Assembly: GCA_017442315.1 (NCBI GenBank)
Contig: JAFRZX010000054.1
Span: 1-64,000 of the forward strand
Direction: 5' to 3'
Length of the DNA stretch: 64,000 nucleotides
Source: Bacteroidales bacterium
GTDB lineage: Bacteria > Bacteroidota > Bacteroidia > Bacteroidales > UBA932
Part shown: piece by piece, positions 62,276 through 64,000 of the stretch
How positions within the stretch are numbered: position 1 is the stretch's first letter
Layout of the letters: each line of letters starts with the position of its first letter
The notes under the pieces: generated by a model
Told to the model about the DNA's origin: nothing
What the model saw: the letters and a program-made list of their open reading frames with translations, nothing else
Databases searched by the model: none
Translations under genes and position numbers: made by a program

Positions 62276-63400
62276 CTACTTTATTCTGAACCTATAGACG
62301 CAGGTGTGCGTATACGTCTGCCCCGGAGTAAGCAGAGTCGAAGGGAAATGTGCGTGATGAGGAGTATCAGGATACTTCTGAGTCTCCAGCGCGATGGACT
62401 CACGATAGTCAAGTGTCCTGCCATATTTTCCCATAGTAGTACCGTCAAAGAAATTTCCTCCATAGAACTGAAGCGCCGGCTGGTCTGTCCAGACTTCCAT
62501 ATAACGGCCTGAAGAAGGCTCCAGCACAGAAGCTGCAAGTTCCAGGCCGTCATCACTCTTGCGGTCAAGCACCCAGTTGTGATCATATCCACCTCCGAAG
62601 GCAAGCTGCTGATCTTCAACTTCCAGATCGGTCCCGATGGCTTTAGGCTCCCGAAAATCGAACGGCGTACCGGTGACATCAGCAATATCGCCTGAAGGTA
62701 TGAGAACGGAATCTACCGGTGTTGTCGCAGAAGCATTTATGTAAAGCACATGGTCGTTGATTGTTCCGTTACCCTCTCCCTTGAGGTTGAAGAAAGAATG
62801 ATGTGAAATATTCATATGGGTAGCCTTATCCGTTTCTGCCACATAATCCACCTTGAATTCATTTTCAGGAGTCAGAGAATATGTCATCACTATCTTTCTG
62901 TTGCCCGGCATACCGTCCTGACCGTCTGGACACAGGTATGACAGCACCAGAGAATCCTCAGACACACTGACCACATCCCATACTACCATATCCAATCCTT
63001 TCAGTCCACCATGCAAGGTCTGACCGTTGTTGTTCTGAGGGAATGTATAGACCTCCTCACCTATTGAATAGGTTCCTCCTGCAATACGGTTGGCATAAGG
63101 TCCGACAACTGCACCAAGGAAACGTTCCCCCGGATTGTTCACATAAGTATCGATGTCTGCATATCCAAGCACGACATCTTCAAGGTTGCCTTCCCTGTCA
63201 GGCACCCACAAAGACACTACACGGCCTCCGAAATTAGTAACCTGCATGACAAGATCCCCAGCTTTCAATGTGTACAACGAAACATTCTTTCCCTCAATGA
63301 CCTTCTCAAAATTCTCCGAAGGAATGAGTTTCAACTCTGCCGGCCTTCCACATGAGGCCAGGACTGAAATAAAAGCAGCAATAAACAAAAACCTTCTCAT
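62276..63400 (-). CDS. galM: Aldose 1-epimerase lipoprotein
   Basis: 374 aa mutarotase interconverting alpha and beta aldoses. The signal peptide MRRFLFIAAFISVLASC ends in a lipobox Cys, so unlike E. coli GalM it is exported and lipid-anchored. Conserved blocks: GPYANRIAGGTYSIG, NNGQTLHGGLKG, the catalytic His in NISHHSFFNLKGEG, GGYDHNWVLDR, and EVWTDQPALQFYGG. The catalytic Glu is expected near SIALETQKYPDTPHH. It follows the RgpF-like gene by 18 bp on the same strand. Confidence 0.94.
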   Translation of the reverse strand: MRRFLFIAAFISVLASCGRPAELKLIPSENFEKVIEGKNVSLYTLKAGDLVMQVTNFGGRVVSLWVPDREGNLEDVVLGYADIDTYVNNPGERFLGAVVGPYANRIAGGTYSIGEEVYTFPQNNNGQTLHGGLKGLDMVVWDVVSVSEDSLVLSYLCPDGQDGMPGNRKIVMTYSLTPENEFKVDYVAETDKATHMNISHHSFFNLKGEGNGTINDHVLYINASATTPVDSVLIPSGDIADVTGTPFDFREPKAIGTDLEVEDQQLAFGGGYDHNWVLDRKSDDGLELAASVLEPSSGRYMEVWTDQPALQFYGGNFFDGTTMGKYGRTLDYRESIALETQKYPDTPHHAHFPSTLLTPGQTYTHTCVYRFRIK

Positions 63401-63418
63401 ATCAACTGTTTGCTATGG

Positions 63419-64000
63419 TTATTTATCAATAGGGAAACGTCCTCCCAGAAGTGTCAGATATTTCTTTCCGTCTTCGTAACGGTCCACATTGATTACGGAT
63501 TTGAGCACGGGACTGAAGTTTCTGTTAAGGAATACAGCCGGATAATTCACAGGATATGCTACCTGAGTGCTTATTTCATACCCGGCATCCAGAACAGCAA
63601 GACTGAACAGGCGTTCATACACATGAGCCAATGTCCCACCTGAGTGAGATGCACTGTCAGAAGTCCACATAGATGAATCAAGATGAGCTCCGGCAATCAT
63701 GTCAAGACATTCTGTCCTGACAATGAACATCGTACCGGCACAAAAACGTCCTGTCTTGGATTTTATCCCGATCCGTTCCGCCTCCTCTGAAAGCAGATAA
63801 GTGTCTTCCGGATATCTTCTGGACAATCCCACACACAGTTCATAGCTGCATACCAGCCCTGTCCTAGGCTTCTCCTTAAATATATCCATACACTTGGAGA
63901 ATTGTTCCGGCGTCCTCAACAGGGAATCTACCAGAATGTTTCTCCACCTTTCGCCCTTGAGCCGAAGGCCGTTGATCTTCCATTTGAACGGCTGGACATT
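63419..64000 (-). CDS. Rhamnan synthesis protein F-like gene, 3' part (continues past the right edge)
   Basis: The frame is open from the right edge to a TAA at 63419, giving 193 residues with no upstream stop. FKWKINGLRLKGERWRNIL, then KTGRFCAGTMFIVRTECLDM and GGTLAHVYERLFSLAVLDAG follow the C-terminal pattern of RgpF/DUF616 rhamnan-synthesis proteins (RgpF: FCAGTMFWVRPEAL), which are thought to work on rhamnose-containing cell-surface polysaccharides. The apparent TTG at 63919 is not the start. The true start and the rest of a surface-polysaccharide locus should lie to the right. Confidence 0.8.
   Translation of the reverse strand, partial: NVQPFKWKINGLRLKGERWRNILVDSLLRTPEQFSKCMDIFKEKPRTGLVCSYELCVGLSRRYPEDTYLLSEEAERIGIKSKTGRFCAGTMFIVRTECLDMIAGAHLDSSMWTSDSASHSGGTLAHVYERLFSLAVLDAGYEISTQVAYPVNYPAVFLNRNFSPVLKSVINVDRYEDGKKYLTLLGGRFPIDK

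Overview
The window is chromosomal DNA of a Bacteroidota bacterium, almost certainly order Bacteroidales. The evidence is the gene set (pyruvate phosphate dikinase, a DUF4293 membrane protein, a FISUMP lipoprotein, tandem YitT proteins, a Bacteroidetes-type LeuRS, many lipoproteins), the lack of Shine-Dalgarno sites, and repeated promoters of the form TTTG, 19-21 bp, TAnnTTTG. The genus cannot be fixed. No tRNA, rRNA, CRISPR array, prophage or complete IS was seen; most of the window is housekeeping and core-accessory DNA.

Layout. 1-1133 is almost gene-free and rich in structure: a 40-bp perfect palindrome, two copies of a 30-bp repeat each just after a strong hairpin, two related stem-loops, a terminator, and a 58-residue basic small ORF behind a good promoter. 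1134-13024: folC; a protein ending in a PurL-like domain; ppdK; an orphan AraC domain; a sialate O-acetylesterase; a secreted nuclease lipoprotein; DJ-1, SDR and double VOC enzymes. 13037-20055: a tyrosine phosphatase with alanine racemase, a membrane metallopeptidase facing a membrane M28 peptidase, and a three-gene operon of paralogous secreted proteins. 20190-29676: ettA, a membrane AraC regulator, and a long leftward operon (SPOR lipoprotein, M28-like pseudo-peptidase with TonB_C, leuS, two yitT). 29775-41990: CapA-like protein, phoH, TPR protein with gyrA, clpC, AI-2E permease with esterase, uridine phosphorylase, DUF4293.

42000-49527: a type II fatty-acid cluster (fabH, fabK, fabF, fabZ-like) divergent from a membrane LytTR regulator, then a thioesterase and prfA with a GNAT-like protein. 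49586-54701: tcdA, mazG, a FISUMP lipoprotein, a CoA-transferase, and a REP-associated tyrosine transposase with REP-like palindromes at its 3' end. 54702-64000: a 34-bp tandem repeat, mltG with a LysM glucosaminidase, rpsA with rnz, groS-groL, an aldose-1-epimerase lipoprotein, and the 3' part of an RgpF-like rhamnan-synthesis gene running off the right edge.

Most notable: (1) the PurL-like C-terminal domain on an unrelated N-terminus; (2) the M28-TonB_C protein with key metal/catalytic residues replaced; (3) the three-paralog operon, with a 77-bp identical repeat and a start codon one A short of frame; (4) a possible 40-residue gene antisense to the end of clpC; (5) hairpin plus 30-mer modules at the left edge; (6) a TGACA-N3-TGTCA palindrome upstream of both groS and a membrane metallopeptidase; (7) the REP/RAYT pair. 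No complete new defence or biosynthetic system could be demonstrated.
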